Numbered from the stretch's first letter, positions 1-6,501 are shown. The stretch: DNA of 9,715 nucleotides from Acidobacteriaceae bacterium (GCA_003156495.1 PMHC01000147.1:1-9715); one strand, 5' to 3'. A program made the numbers and translations. Notes: a model not told the origin generated them from the sequence alone.

Positions 1-145
1 ACCTACAAGCGATTTGCTCTAGCGCCTGAACGCCCCACCGCACAACCGTCTCCGCGACGTCTTCCGCGGCCGTTGCCCGACCCGAGGCAAATCCGGCGGC
101 CATCTCTCCAGCGCCTAATTTCAACAGCTCTCGCCGGTCCATCAT
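1..145 (-). CDS. Tat-signal exported protein, N-terminal fragment
   Basis: Only the first 48 codons are in the window; the gene continues beyond the left edge. The protein starts MMDRRELLKLGAGEMAAGF and carries a twin-arginine motif (D-R-R-E-L-L-K, close to S-R-R-x-F-L-K), a short weakly hydrophobic stretch and an Ala-rich region (ATAAED) that could hold the cleavage site. Folded export by the Tat system is therefore likely. The start is supported by a strong ribosome-binding site (GAGGAG on the minus strand, plus positions 155-160) nine bases before the first ATG; a second ATG follows at once. The mature part visible (EDVAETVVRWGVQALEQIACR, written here only as a short tail) is too short to name a family. 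It is divergent from the iclR-type gene and so is a likely regulatory target of it; this is inference from context. Confidence 0.75.
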   Translation of the reverse strand, partial: MMDRRELLKLGAGEMAAGFASGRATAAEDVAETVVRWGVQALEQIACR

Positions 146-249
146 CGCTCGTTTCTCCTCGAATCATTTTCAACGTTAACTTTCGTATAATTAATTCAAC
201 AGGGGAATATTCTTCCTCTTATCGGAATACAAACCAATGTAAAACTCGT

Positions 250-276
250 TCTATACAGCTTTAATAGAAGTGTCAA
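250..276 (-). promoter_or_regulatory. Candidate promoter for the Tat-signal gene
   Basis: On the minus strand a perfect -35 hexamer TTGACA (plus 271-276) is followed after 15 bases by TATAGA (plus 250-255), a 4/6 match to the -10 consensus. The spacer is shorter than the usual 17 bases, which lowers confidence. Transcription from here would give a leader of roughly 100 bases before the ATG at 145. Confidence 0.35.
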
Positions 277-282
277 ACAAAC

Positions 283-306
283 GCAATAAAAAATGAAAAT
301 TATTGC
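283..306. promoter_or_regulatory. Inverted repeat, candidate operator for the IclR-type regulator
   Basis: The arms GCAATAA (283-289) and TTATTGC (300-306) are a perfect 7-bp inverted repeat separated by 10 AT-rich bases. The repeat lies just upstream of the candidate minus-strand promoter and overlaps the candidate plus-strand -35. A dyad in a divergent gap beside an IclR-family gene is where such regulators commonly bind to control themselves and the neighbour. The symmetry is visible; the binding role is inferred. Confidence 0.35.
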
Positions 307-332
307 ATTCTCCTGCCACCCCGACGTATAAA
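303..332 (+). promoter_or_regulatory. Candidate promoter for the IclR-type gene
   Basis: TATAAA (327-332) is a good -10 candidate, preceded after 18 bases by a poor -35 (TTGCAT, 303-308, about 3/6). Transcription would start near 339, giving about 53 untranslated bases before the GTG at 392. The right arm of the inverted repeat overlaps the -35, which would suit autorepression. Confidence 0.3.
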
Positions 333-337
333 GACTT

Positions 338-344
338 GGAGGGG
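338..344 (+). promoter_or_regulatory. Strong Shine-Dalgarno-like site not attached to an open gene
   Basis: GGAGGGG lies five bases before a TTG at 350 in the same frame as the IclR-type gene. That reading frame is TTG CAG ATT AGC CCG then TAA (365-367), so it encodes only five residues. The annotated GTG at 392 has no comparable site, only a purine-rich stretch (GAAAGCAAAG). Either the five-codon frame is a translated leader, or a start once used has been cut off by the stop, or the match is chance. Confidence 0.3.
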
Positions 345-391
345 ATTTCTTGCAGATTAGCCCGTAAGACGTCTCACGACAGAAAGCAAAG

Positions 392-1240
392 GTGCTTCGT
401 ACCGTGCCCAGCAAAAGTAAATCCACTCCCACCCCAGAAAAAGCCCCCACGCGCCGCCGTATTCCCAAGTGGGCGCTGCAATCGGGCGAGGCCGTATCGA
501 ACGAACAATATTACTTGCGCTCCATCGGACGCGCGCTTGAGGTTTTGGATACATTCGACGGCAAAACCCCGCTGGCGCTCAAGGAGATTGGCAACAACAC
601 CGGGCTGCCGGAATCGACCCTGTTCCGCGTGCTGCTAACGCTGGAAAAGCACGGTTATCTACAGCAGGCAGTCGACGGCACCTACCAGCTCGCACCCAAA
701 TTGCGCTTCGGCTGGCTGGTGGAGCAGGCCAGCATCTTCCGCGAAAAGATGCGCCCGGCGCTCGAACAACTGGCGCAGCGCTTCAATGAAACCGCCAGCC
801 TCGCCTATCTCTACGACGACCGCATCCACGTTCTCGACTCGATTGAGACTTATCACGAAATTCGCATGTCGAACCGCATCGGCCGCGTTCTGCCTCCCTA
901 TTGCAGCGCGATGGGCAAGGCGATCACCGCTTTTCAGGAGCCGGCGCGGGCCGAGCAGATCGTAGAGACCTACGGCTTGCTGCGCCGCACCGAGTACACC
1001 ATCACCGACCGGGCGCGGCTCTTTCAGGAATTTGCCGAGATTCGCAAAACCTGCATCGCCTGCGACCGCGAGGAATCGATTCTGGGCGGCATCTGCTATA
1101 GCTCGCCCATCCGCCAGGAAGGGAAACCGGTGGTGGCGGCCATCAGCCTTTCCTCTCCCGTGGTCCGCATGACGCCGGAGCGCGAAAAAGAAATTCGTGA
1201 GGCCGTATTCGAAATCGCCGCGCGCGCATCGAAGCTCTAA
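392..1240 (+). CDS. IclR-family transcriptional regulator
   Basis: A 282-residue DNA-binding regulator of the IclR family, which control catabolic or transport genes in response to small carbon compounds. Residues 1-39 are a basic, Pro/Ser/Thr-rich extension of unknown role. Residues 40-105 are the winged helix-turn-helix: YYLRSIGRALEVLDTF, then LALKEIGNNTGLPESTLFRV and LLTLEKHGYL. Residues 115-278 form the effector-binding domain, with family signatures CSAMGKAITAF (171-181), YTIT (202-205), CDREESILGGICYSSPI (224-240) and AAISLSSPVVR (249-259). The start is uncertain: GTG at 392 or GTG at 404, both without a clear ribosome-binding site; an in-frame stop at 365 excludes anything further upstream. 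It is divergent from the Tat-signal gene, the likely target. The effector cannot be told from sequence. Confidence 0.93.
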   Translation: MLRTVPSKSKSTPTPEKAPTRRRIPKWALQSGEAVSNEQYYLRSIGRALEVLDTFDGKTPLALKEIGNNTGLPESTLFRVLLTLEKHGYLQQAVDGTYQLAPKLRFGWLVEQASIFREKMRPALEQLAQRFNETASLAYLYDDRIHVLDSIETYHEIRMSNRIGRVLPPYCSAMGKAITAFQEPARAEQIVETYGLLRRTEYTITDRARLFQEFAEIRKTCIACDREESILGGICYSSPIRQEGKPVVAAISLSSPVVRMTPEREKEIREAVFEIAARASKL

Positions 1241-1272
1241 GAATGCCGCCGGCCGAATAAGCAGACTCGCTC

Positions 1273-1298
1273 GCGAGGGAAGCGATGGCAACCCTCGC
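1273..1298 (+). terminator. Candidate hairpin terminator after the IclR-type gene
   Basis: GCGAGGG (1273-1279) and CCCTCGC (1292-1298) form a perfect 7-bp GC-rich stem with a 12-base loop, 32 bases after the stop codon. The following bases (TACTTGTTCCATTTT) are only moderately T-rich, so this is a weak factor-independent terminator at best. Confidence 0.35.
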
Positions 1299-1401
1299 TA
1301 CTTGTTCCATTTTGGTTCGCAGTTTCAAACCGACTCCGACCTGACGCGCTTGTGCCGTTTCACTCTTGTCCGCCGCTCTCCTCGGCCGTAGGCTCGACAG
1401 G

Positions 1402-2370
1402 ATGGCTATCCTTTCCGTCGATCTCGCCTTCCGTAGCTGGTCCGAACTGGGCGTGGTGATTCTGCGCCGAGCCACGCGGGAGGAATCAACCTCGAACGCC
1501 GCCGCGCAAGTCGAGTGCGAAATCGTTCCCATGAGCGCCCCTGGCCTTGATCCGGCAATCGATCGCGGGCCACACGGGCAACTCCTCGGCCGCGAAATGG
1601 CAAATGCTCGTCCCGGAAAAAAGCGCGCCGATCGCATGGCCAAAAAACAGAATGCCGACGGAAACCTGCTCGCCAGCAAGCCCCAAAACAGCAGCGCAAG
1701 CGAGCCGCGCCCCTTGCCCGCGACAGAAGAACAGGGCCCGATCGACGCCGAGATTCTCGCCGGCCGGCTCAACCATCTGTGCGCGATACGCAACATTCAT
1801 ATTTTGATGTTGGACGGCCCGCAAGCCTGGAAGTCGGGATCGAGCCGGCAGGAGTATGCGCGCGACTGCGAATTGCAATTGAATACGACTGCCAAAACCG
1901 GCCTGCCCGGTCTGGTCCAGCCGCCGCCCTACCGCTCTTTTGCCGAGTTTTGCATGGACGTTTACGACGCGCTCGGCCGCCGCGGCTGGCATCGTTTTGA
2001 AACCAGTCACGCCCCTCTAGACGGAGAGGCGAAAGAGCGGATGCTGGTCGAAAGCAATCCCCAAGCAGCCTGGGAAGCTCTGGGGCTACAGCCGCTGCCC
2101 GCCAAGCACGAGGCCCGGATCAGCGATCTGGCCCAAGCCTATGCAGCGCTGCAATCGGTAGCACCCTTTACCTGCAACCGGCCGCCCAATCACGGCCAAT
2201 TGCAAGCCATCGTCGCCGGCTTGCCCGGTTTAGCGCTGGAAACCCACGATACAGCCTCGGTGCGCATCGTGGGCAAGCCACCATGCCGCGAAGAAGGCCA
2301 CTGGCGCGAAGGCTTCATTGTTCTGCCGCTGCCTCCAGCGCGCCATTCATCTTTACGCTGGCTCAACTAG
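1402..2370 (+). CDS. DUF429 family protein (predicted RNase H-like nuclease fold)
   Basis: A 322-residue soluble protein that I place in the DUF429 family, predicted to share the RNase H fold; no biochemical role is established. Supporting segments are MAILSVDLAF with D7 at the N-terminus, the strand ILMLDGPQAW with D138, REYARDCELQL around 149-160, VESNPQAAW (216-224) with E217, and HGQLQAIVAGL (264-274) near the C-terminus. Residues about 45-115 are a charged, low-complexity insertion between the first strands and the core. Where the family commonly has an Asp-rich helix start before A-L-V-A-A, this protein has G265 and Gln. The start chosen is ATG 1402, because MAILSVD fits the family start and GTAGG lies nine bases upstream; the frame also opens at a TTG at 1366. 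Its stop overlaps the convergent beta-barrel gene by four bases (CTAG). Confidence 0.75.
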   Translation: MAILSVDLAFRSWSELGVVILRRATREESTSNAAAQVECEIVPMSAPGLDPAIDRGPHGQLLGREMANARPGKKRADRMAKKQNADGNLLASKPQNSSASEPRPLPATEEQGPIDAEILAGRLNHLCAIRNIHILMLDGPQAWKSGSSRQEYARDCELQLNTTAKTGLPGLVQPPPYRSFAEFCMDVYDALGRRGWHRFETSHAPLDGEAKERMLVESNPQAAWEALGLQPLPAKHEARISDLAQAYAALQSVAPFTCNRPPNHGQLQAIVAGLPGLALETHDTASVRIVGKPPCREEGHWREGFIVLPLPPARHSSLRWLN

Positions 2371-2978
2371 AAGCGATAGGCCGCGCCGAAGCTCGCGCGG
2401 GTATTCCAACTCCGGTGCGTGGAGTAGGCCAACTGCGCAGAGTTGTCGGTAAGCGAAAACGACCCCTGCAGACGATCGCCAGAGACTTGCACCATCCAGT
2501 GGCGCGTCAGATCGTAGGTCATACCGACACCGAAGCCGCCCGCGAACGAAACGCTGGGGGTCATGCTTTCGCCGCCCGTGTGTTCTCCGCCGAACTCGGC
2601 CCAGACTCTTCCGCCCAGTTTTTCGTAAATTTCGGCGTGAACGCCGGGACTGACCAGGAACGAATAGATCGACGGATTGCCGGGATTCTTTAACCCGCCA
2701 CTCCCCAAAGGCACCCTTAAATAATCGTACGAACCGGTAAGCATGAAATACTTGCCGAAATCGCGCGTAAGCGCAATTTTGCCGCCCTGCAGTGGGTGAC
2801 GCGAAAGATTGATCTGCTTAAGGCTGGTGTAGGCATAGCCGGCATAAACCTCGTACTTATAGGGCGAGGCCTGATCGCCGGAGAGCGTTGCTTCGGGATT
2901 CACTTGGCCGACGGCCAGCATAGGCGCTACCACGGCCACAGCCGCGGCTAACATCGCAAACATCAGCGTTCTCTTCAA
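2367..2978 (-). CDS. Small outer-membrane beta-barrel protein
   Basis: About 203 residues. The N-terminus (KRTLMFAMLAAAVAVVAPM then LAVGQ) is a standard Sec signal peptide. The mature part is made of alternating polar/aromatic strands (KYEVYAGYAYTSL, YFMLTGSYDYLRV, VWAEFGGEHTG, FGVGMTYDLTRHWMVQVSGD) with turns, and it ends AAYRF with a C-terminal Phe, as outer-membrane barrels recognised by the BAM complex do. Size suggests eight strands. The start is probably TTG at 2978, nine bases from AGGAG (plus 2988-2992); a TTG at 2984 is also in frame but only three bases from it, and the first ATG (2963) would cut the signal peptide. The 218-base gap upstream shows no clear promoter or terminator, so read-through from the large secreted-protein gene is possible. 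The function is unknown: structural, adhesive and porin-like roles are all open. Confidence 0.82.
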   Translation of the reverse strand: MKRTLMFAMLAAAVAVVAPMLAVGQVNPEATLSGDQASPYKYEVYAGYAYTSLKQINLSRHPLQGGKIALTRDFGKYFMLTGSYDYLRVPLGSGGLKNPGNPSIYSFLVSPGVHAEIYEKLGGRVWAEFGGEHTGGESMTPSVSFAGGFGVGMTYDLTRHWMVQVSGDRLQGSFSLTDNSAQLAYSTHRSWNTRASFGAAYRF

Positions 2979-3196
2979 CTTCAAACTCTCCTCGTACCAA
3001 GCTCGGACCGAATTGCCGCCACCCCGGGTCTCGCCCTGCGGCAGCCAGAGGAACAGCTTTTTCCGTACCCTCCTAGACTACCCTTTCACCCCGGCTTTCA
3101 TGAAGTCCACGGAAGGCCAAAATCTCTCGCGCGTGCACACCGATTTAGACGGATCATCGCCCCATCGGGCAGCCGTCCTGTTCCCGATTCCCTGCC

Positions 3197-6187
3197 CTAT
3201 GGATACTCTTCGATGGTCACGCTGGCCGTCGCCGTGTTGCCCGAGACGGCCAACCCTTGCAGATTGGTCGCCACGCCGCCGATCCGCTGCGGAATAAAGC
3301 TGACCGTTCCGTCCACCGCCGAGCTGGCCGTGTTCGACTGCGCGGCCAGCAACGCTCCCTGCGCGCAGACCGTATGCGCCGCGCAAGGCTTGGTCCAGGC
3401 ATAAAGCGACTGATAGAGCGTGACCGTTCCGCCGGCCATCTGGTTGCCATTGGCGTCGAGCAGCCGCAGCACAATCTGGCTGGGCGTGGCCGAAGAAGCC
3501 AGACTCTGGCTCGTGCCGGAAACCGCGCGCAGTTGCGCATACTCCGGCTGCGCGCCGTAGGCCGTATAGATGACGCAAGAGCTGGTGCCGTTTACGCAGG
3601 CCTCGATCGTCGCCGTCTGGCCTTCGCTCAGTGGCCCCACGGCGAGCGTTTTGGTGGCAATGCCGCTGGAGTTGGTCGTCGCCGTCGCCACAGCCGGCAG
3701 CGCGATGCCGCTGGCAGGCGATTGCCAGACGATCGTCTGGCCGCTCGCCGCCGCGCCACCGGTTAGCGCCAGCACTTGGACTGTCCAGGAAAAGCTAGCG
3801 CCGGCGGCCAGATACAGCTCCGAGGTAAGCGAAGCAATCGCCGGAGCACTTCCGCCGGTAAACTGCGTTTGCACGCTCACACCATTGGCCAGTGAAGCGG
3901 TTACCGTGGCCGCGCTGCCGTTGACCGCCGTCACCTTGATCGTCGCAATGCCGTCCCCCGTCGCCGTCACCGCGCAGCTTGCGTAACCGCAGCCGAGCGT
4001 TGCCGAGCCGCTCGAAACCGTATAAGTCACCGTCACGCCCGAGGCCGGCGTCGCGCTTGAGGTCGTGGCCGTCACCGTAAAGGGCAGCGGCTCGCCGATC
4101 GGCACCGTACCAGCCGGCGCAGTATCGATGGTGAGCTTATCACCGCTGCCCGCGTTGTAGCTGACGCCGCCAGAAATGATCGCCGCCGCATAATACGAAG
4201 ACTGATCGTCAACCTCGACGTCGACCGAGCCCGTCGTACTCGAAGCCGGCGCAATGGCCGTAATCTGGTTGGGCGTAATGCTGGTGACCACCGCCGCCTT
4301 TCCGCCGACCAGAACCGTATCCACAATGCGGAATCCCGTTCCATAAATCGTAATGTCTCCGCCGGAGGCCGGTAGATGCGCCGGCGTCACGCGGTCGGCA
4401 TAAAGCACCCAGCCCTGGTAGGCGTAGTCGGGCCGGCCGTCGCCGCGCTGGTCAGTAACGCCTAAGCGAACAATATCGTCGCCGCTGGCCGTCACCCGCA
4501 GCCAGCTTTCGCCCGCCGCATAACCGTTCAGCCCAGGCGCGTAACCGATCGCCGTCGCGCCCACCGTGTCGAATCCATCCCAGACGCCGATTGCCGGCAG
4601 CGCTTTATCGTCAACGGCCTCGCCACTCTCGTTCAATGCCACCGTCACCACCGTGAAAGTGCGATTGCCGCGCACCGAGAAACTGAACCAGTCGGTCTGC
4701 CCCACCTGGCTCAGCCGCCCCACCCAAAAACCGCCGTAGGGAAGCTGTCGCGGCTGGTTCTCGCTGCCGATCGCGTCTCCGTAGCCGCCCGCCGCCGACC
4801 CCGCAGCCGCGACCGTGAGCGTTTTCGAGCTGCCCGCCGCGAGCCCCGAAACCGTAATCGTATCGAGCGTGCCCGAAGGCGCAACCTGCGCCAGCGTGTA
4901 CGGCCCCACCGACGCGGCGTTGATGTAATCGCTCACGATCGTCTCGAAACTGACTTGATAGTTGGCCGAGGTCGTGCCCGGCGGCAGCGGCATGTAGCTC
5001 AGCTCGAATTCGCCTTGCAGACTCGCGTCTTCGGAGCCCCACTTGGTAAGCAACGCGCCGCTCGCATCGTACCAGCCCGTCACCGCATTGCCGTGGTTGC
5101 CGTTGAACAGCGCACCCGTTACCGCGCTGACCGTGTACTTGTAGAGCGGATTGCCGCTGGAATCGAGCGGACGGGCCACCACGTTCACGCCCTGCATGCC
5201 GTAACCGGTGCTGAAGCTCACCGTCCCCTTGATCGAAACCGTGTTCTCGGCCGTCAGCTCTTTGCCGGGAAAGCTGGACAGATTCGCCACAGTGATCGGA
5301 TAGATGCGGTTCAGCGCCGCGATGTCGTCGTAGCGCAGCACCGTGGGGTTGGGAATGCACTCGCCGCCGCTACCCCCGCAAACCCCGCTCAGCGGCTGCA
5401 TGATCGGCCAGCCCTGCGTGCCGCCGGTCACGACATTCTTGAGCGCGCCGGGGTTGACCTGCGAATAGTCCAGCCCCAGAATCCGCCCGAAGGCGCGCTC
5501 GATCTCGTAGTTCATCATCGTCAGCAGCTTCGCCGTCGAGGTGCACCGGCCATTCAAAATCATCACCGCGTGCGCGATCGTCGCGTCGGGGTTGATGTTG
5601 TCGAGCCACACATAGACGCCGTTGTTCTGGCAGGTGTCGGGCTGACTGGTATCGGCCCCGTACACCGCGTCGATCACCGAGCCGTCGTAGTCGTAGATCA
5701 CCGCCACCGGATAGTTGGTCGCCGACGCGGTCAGGTCTGAAGGCTGGGCAAAATAGCCAGCCGAATTCACCAGCACATTCGAGCCGCTCACATTCTCGTT
5801 TAGCGAACCTTTGTCGGTAAGCGTCACGCCGGCCGTCGCCACCGCGGACCAGAGCGCCGCCGCCGCGTCAACCATCGCCGTAGCTTGGGCGTTGGTCACC
5901 GTCGCCGATAGCGCGCCCTGGTCCACGTAGTAATTCAGTCGGCCGCCGGCCCAGTGCACCGACGTGCCGACCACGGCCGCGTTGAAGTAGGTGGCGCCGG
6001 CAACGTACTTCGGCCCGCCAGCCCAGGCCGCGGCCGGCATGAGCAACAGCACAAGAAGGCTAAGCGCGTAGCCGAAACGGACTACGGCGCGAGGTTGAGG
6101 CGAGCAAGCTGACACAGCATGAGCGGATGCGGATCGGGCTGCGCGAGCTGGCGGGAAGCAGTCAGACGCGGGTCGATCAGTGGGCAC
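3197..6187 (-). CDS. Large secreted multi-domain protein: degenerate matrixin-like domain, IPT/TIG and Ig-like domains
   Basis: 996 residues. After a basic 35-residue N-terminus comes a hydrophobic signal segment (ALSLLVLLLMPAAAWA, 41-56). Residues 60-300 resemble a matrixin-type zincin: WAGGRLNYYVDQGALSATV is the usual first strand, and RAFGRILGLDYSQ (231-243) sits where HExxHxxGxxH is expected, followed by D287-D288 and ALNRIYP. All three zinc histidines and the catalytic Glu are missing, so proteolysis is unlikely. Residues 318-430 look like a carboxypeptidase-regulatory-type domain, about 440-597 like a PPC domain, 598-680 like IPT/TIG, and 685-996 like three Ig-like (Big-type) domains, each with one close Cys pair. 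The likely role is a surface or extracellular binding protein. The start is GTG 6187 with GGGGGA four bases upstream; GTG 6115 would give a more ordinary signal peptide. An in-frame stop at 6206-6208 bounds it. Partner and substrate are unknown. Confidence 0.8.
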   Translation of the reverse strand: MPTDRPASDCFPPARAARSASAHAVSACSPQPRAVVRFGYALSLLVLLLMPAAAWAGGPKYVAGATYFNAAVVGTSVHWAGGRLNYYVDQGALSATVTNAQATAMVDAAAALWSAVATAGVTLTDKGSLNENVSGSNVLVNSAGYFAQPSDLTASATNYPVAVIYDYDGSVIDAVYGADTSQPDTCQNNGVYVWLDNINPDATIAHAVMILNGRCTSTAKLLTMMNYEIERAFGRILGLDYSQVNPGALKNVVTGGTQGWPIMQPLSGVCGGSGGECIPNPTVLRYDDIAALNRIYPITVANLSSFPGKELTAENTVSIKGTVSFSTGYGMQGVNVVARPLDSSGNPLYKYTVSAVTGALFNGNHGNAVTGWYDASGALLTKWGSEDASLQGEFELSYMPLPPGTTSANYQVSFETIVSDYINAASVGPYTLAQVAPSGTLDTITVSGLAAGSSKTLTVAAAGSAAGGYGDAIGSENQPRQLPYGGFWVGRLSQVGQTDWFSFSVRGNRTFTVVTVALNESGEAVDDKALPAIGVWDGFDTVGATAIGYAPGLNGYAAGESWLRVTASGDDIVRLGVTDQRGDGRPDYAYQGWVLYADRVTPAHLPASGGDITIYGTGFRIVDTVLVGGKAAVVTSITPNQITAIAPASSTTGSVDVEVDDQSSYYAAAIISGGVSYNAGSGDKLTIDTAPAGTVPIGEPLPFTVTATTSSATPASGVTVTYTVSSGSATLGCGYASCAVTATGDGIATIKVTAVNGSAATVTASLANGVSVQTQFTGGSAPAIASLTSELYLAAGASFSWTVQVLALTGGAAASGQTIVWQSPASGIALPAVATATTNSSGIATKTLAVGPLSEGQTATIEACVNGTSSCVIYTAYGAQPEYAQLRAVSGTSQSLASSATPSQIVLRLLDANGNQMAGGTVTLYQSLYAWTKPCAAHTVCAQGALLAAQSNTASSAVDGTVSFIPQRIGGVATNLQGLAVSGNTATASVTIEEYP

Positions 6188-6245
6188 GAAATCCCCCAGA
6201 CGTTGTTAATTACCTGCATGAACTTTTCCAAAGGATTCAGGCAAA

Positions 6246-6263
6246 TCTTAAAAATTTCTAAGA
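6246..6263. promoter_or_regulatory. 18-bp near-perfect palindrome, candidate operator
   Basis: TCTTAAAAATTTCTAAGA reads the same on both strands except for one symmetric pair (positions 6 and 13 of the element). It overlaps the -10 of the candidate promoter for the secreted-protein gene, a position that would suit a repressor. No matching regulator gene lies beside it. The symmetry is seen; the role is inferred, and AT-rich DNA produces some dyads by chance. Confidence 0.35.
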
Positions 6264-6285
6264 CGTGCTTCTACCCCAAAATCAA
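6256..6285 (-). promoter_or_regulatory. Candidate promoter for the large secreted-protein gene
   Basis: On the minus strand TTGATT (plus 6280-6285) is followed after 18 bases by TTAGAA (plus 6256-6261). This would give a leader of about 60 bases before GTG 6187. The hexamers match consensus only partly, so this is a weak call. Confidence 0.3.
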
Positions 6286-6471
6286 TGACTTTCTCCCCGT
6301 CTTCTCTATCCACGCGTGCACAAGGTTAGAAGTCTCTCATCGAAGCTGCGCCACCACCGCTCACACCCGAGTCCTAGCCCCGCCCGCCGTCATCCTATAG
6401 ATGTAGCCGAAGCTCTCTTGCCCGCCGCCCCGGAATTCCACCACGCGGCGCGCAGGCTCTCCGTCTACAAT

Positions 6472-6499
6472 CGACACGAGAAATGCGACACGAGAAACG
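6472..6499 (+). repeat. 14-bp tandem duplication before the trxB start
   Basis: CGACACGAGAAATG (6472-6485) is followed directly by CGACACGAGAAACG (6486-6499), differing at one base. The second copy supplies the only purine-rich stretch (ACGAGAA) before the trxB ATG at 6502. The first copy ends in an ATG that opens a nine-codon frame overlapping the trxB start. Confidence 0.8.
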
Positions 6500-6501
6500 C
6501 T

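Larger units (their letters stand above)
6188..6501. other. Divergent intergenic region between the secreted-protein gene and trxB
   Basis: 314 bases without a supported gene. The left part (about 6200-6300) is clearly more AT-rich than the flanks and holds a near-perfect palindrome and a candidate promoter for the secreted-protein gene. The right part (about 6320-6470) is GC-rich; TATAGA at 6397-6402 is the only -10-like word seen toward trxB and has no partner -35. A 14-bp tandem repeat lies just before the trxB start. A reading frame runs in phase into trxB from 6316, but its residues (many Arg, His, Pro) look non-coding. Confidence 0.6.

Noticed and set aside
205..212. GAATATTC palindrome in the left intergenic region
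   Set aside because: Eight bases of symmetry in AT-rich DNA is expected by chance and has no clear placement relative to a promoter.
303..638. Plus-strand frame overlapping the start of the IclR-type gene
   Set aside because: Its protein is rich in Arg, Pro and Cys with no family resemblance, and it overlaps a clearly recognised gene.
659..1291. 210-codon minus-strand frame opposite the IclR-type gene
   Set aside because: It is antisense to a well-supported HTH and effector domain; long antisense frames are expected in GC-rich DNA.
1143..2010. Minus-strand frames opposite the DUF429 gene
   Set aside because: The plus strand carries recognisable DUF429 motifs; the minus products are Arg/Ala-rich shadows.
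3165..3196. Possible terminator after the large secreted-protein gene (GGGCAG and CTGCCC on the minus strand)
   Set aside because: The stem is only six bases, the loop about 19, and no T-tract follows.
3257..5740. Plus- and minus-strand frames inside the large secreted-protein gene, including one of 261 codons at 4955-5740
   Set aside because: The 996-codon frame has a signal peptide and recognisable domains throughout; the others are Arg/His-rich shadows.
6316..6501. N-terminal extension of trxB in the same frame
   Set aside because: The extension is Arg/His/Pro-rich, unlike any TrxB N-terminus, while MTTEIRDTVILGTG at 6502 fits the family start.
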